NCBI GenBank assembly: GCA_944474755.1
Contig: OX104119.1
Span: 87,300,896 to 87,364,895 of the forward strand
Length of the DNA: 64,000 bases
DNA from: Limnoperna fortunei
Taxonomy: Eukaryota > Mollusca > Bivalvia > Mytilida > Modiolidae
Direction of reading: 5' to 3'
In this document: positions 63,501 through 64,000 of the stretch, in pieces
Layout of the letters: each line of letters starts with the position of its first letter
How positions within the stretch are numbered: position 1 is the first letter of the stretch
Position numbers and translations under genes: made by a program
The notes under the pieces: model-generated
The model's input: the letters and a program-made list of their open reading frames with translations, nothing else
Database searches by the model: none
Told to the model about the DNA's origin: nothing

Positions 63501-64000
63501 GTATTGTGACGGTTCTCAGGCCTACTCTCAGTGCTGGGTATTGTGAGGTCTACTCCCAGTGTTGGGTATTGTGACGGTTCCCAGGCCTACTCCCAGTGTT
63601 GGGTATTGTGACGGTTCTCAGGCCTTCTCCCAGTGCTGGGTATTGTGAGGCCTACTCCCAGTGTTAGGTATTGTGACGGTTTTCAGGCCTACTCCCAGTG
63701 TTGGGTATTGTTACGGGTCTCATGCCTTCTCCCAGTGCTGGGTATTGTGACGGTTCCCAGGCTTACTCCCAGTGTTGGGTATTGTGACGGTTCTCAGGCC
63801 TTCTCCCAGTGCTGGGTATTGTGAGGCCTACTCCCAGTGTTGGGTATTGTGACGGTTCTCAGGCCTTCTCCCAGTGCTGGGTATTGTGAGGCCTACTCCC
63901 AGTGTTGAGTATTGTGACGGTTCTCAGGCCTACTCCCAGTGTTGGGTATTGTTACGGGTCTCATGCCTTCTCCCAGTGCTGGGTATTGTGACGGTTCCCA
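57523..64000. repeat. 37-bp satellite array, right arm, at least 175 copies
   Basis: Continuation of the 37-bp array after the LTR element, running off the window. It contains the same higher-order strings as the left arm: the stretch starting near 59283 (and, partly, near 60762) matches those at 44717 and 46231, and 62315-62560 matches 47968-48213. Extra short units (gtattgtgaggcctactccc, lacking cggttctca) are common here and rare in the left arm. The first units, including a rare gttagatattg, recur near 62840-62960. Confidence 0.97.

Noticed and set aside
40798..63824. Many 60-115 codon MLGIVTVPRPTPSVGY frames
   Set aside because: Short frames between tga codons of the 37-bp satellite, read in all phases.

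Overview
This is a eukaryotic, non-coding, repeat-dominated window. About 73% of it is tandem (satellite/minisatellite) DNA. Most of the rest is retrotransposon. I see no prokaryotic operon, rRNA, tRNA or CRISPR array. The transposon protein types (several LINE ORF2 C-termini and a Gmr1-like Ty3/gypsy element with a tRNA-Leu-type primer site) suggest an invertebrate animal, most likely a bivalve or other mollusc. That taxon is inferred, not proven.

Layout, left to right. 1-8036: 34-bp satellite with higher-order duplications. 8059-8129: a possible 71-bp host exon on the minus strand. 8116-10482: a 38-bp satellite whose monomer appears to be a copied intron/exon (3' splice site) junction of that exon. 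10598-10751: six 25-bp repeats. 10974-29051: about 290 copies of a 60-bp satellite, kept in one reading frame for about 18 kb and interrupted at 12093-12713 by a 5'-truncated LINE with a 12-bp target-site duplication. 29088-31933: AT-rich single-copy DNA with one candidate MITE. 31934-33051: 16-bp satellite. 33118-39622: a cluster of four decayed LINE fragments in both orientations. Two contain tandem arrays grown from their own coding sequence (33-bp array at 34359-36441; 72/32/39-bp arrays at 38039-38965), and one carries a 104-bp hairpin insert. 40426-64000: a 37-bp satellite split by an LTR retrotransposon.

The LTR retrotransposon (48392-57522, coding on the minus strand, 5-bp TSD gatgg, two 1184-bp LTRs) has Ty3/gypsy-type proteins in the order Gag-PR-INT-RT-RNaseH. 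That is the Ty1/copia-like order known from the Gmr1 group, and its Gag has a SCAN-like segment. It is inactivated by an in-frame stop, by a Tyr in place of the first RNase H catalytic Asp, and by a nested second element.

The nested element (51052-53021, 479-bp LTRs with one visible mismatch, 4-bp TSD cttg) carries only one gene, a zinc-knuckle plus coiled-coil protein, and looks like a very young non-autonomous element. No complete host gene can be supported. The window reads as a satellite nursery in which mobile-element coding DNA and possibly a splice site were turned into tandem arrays.
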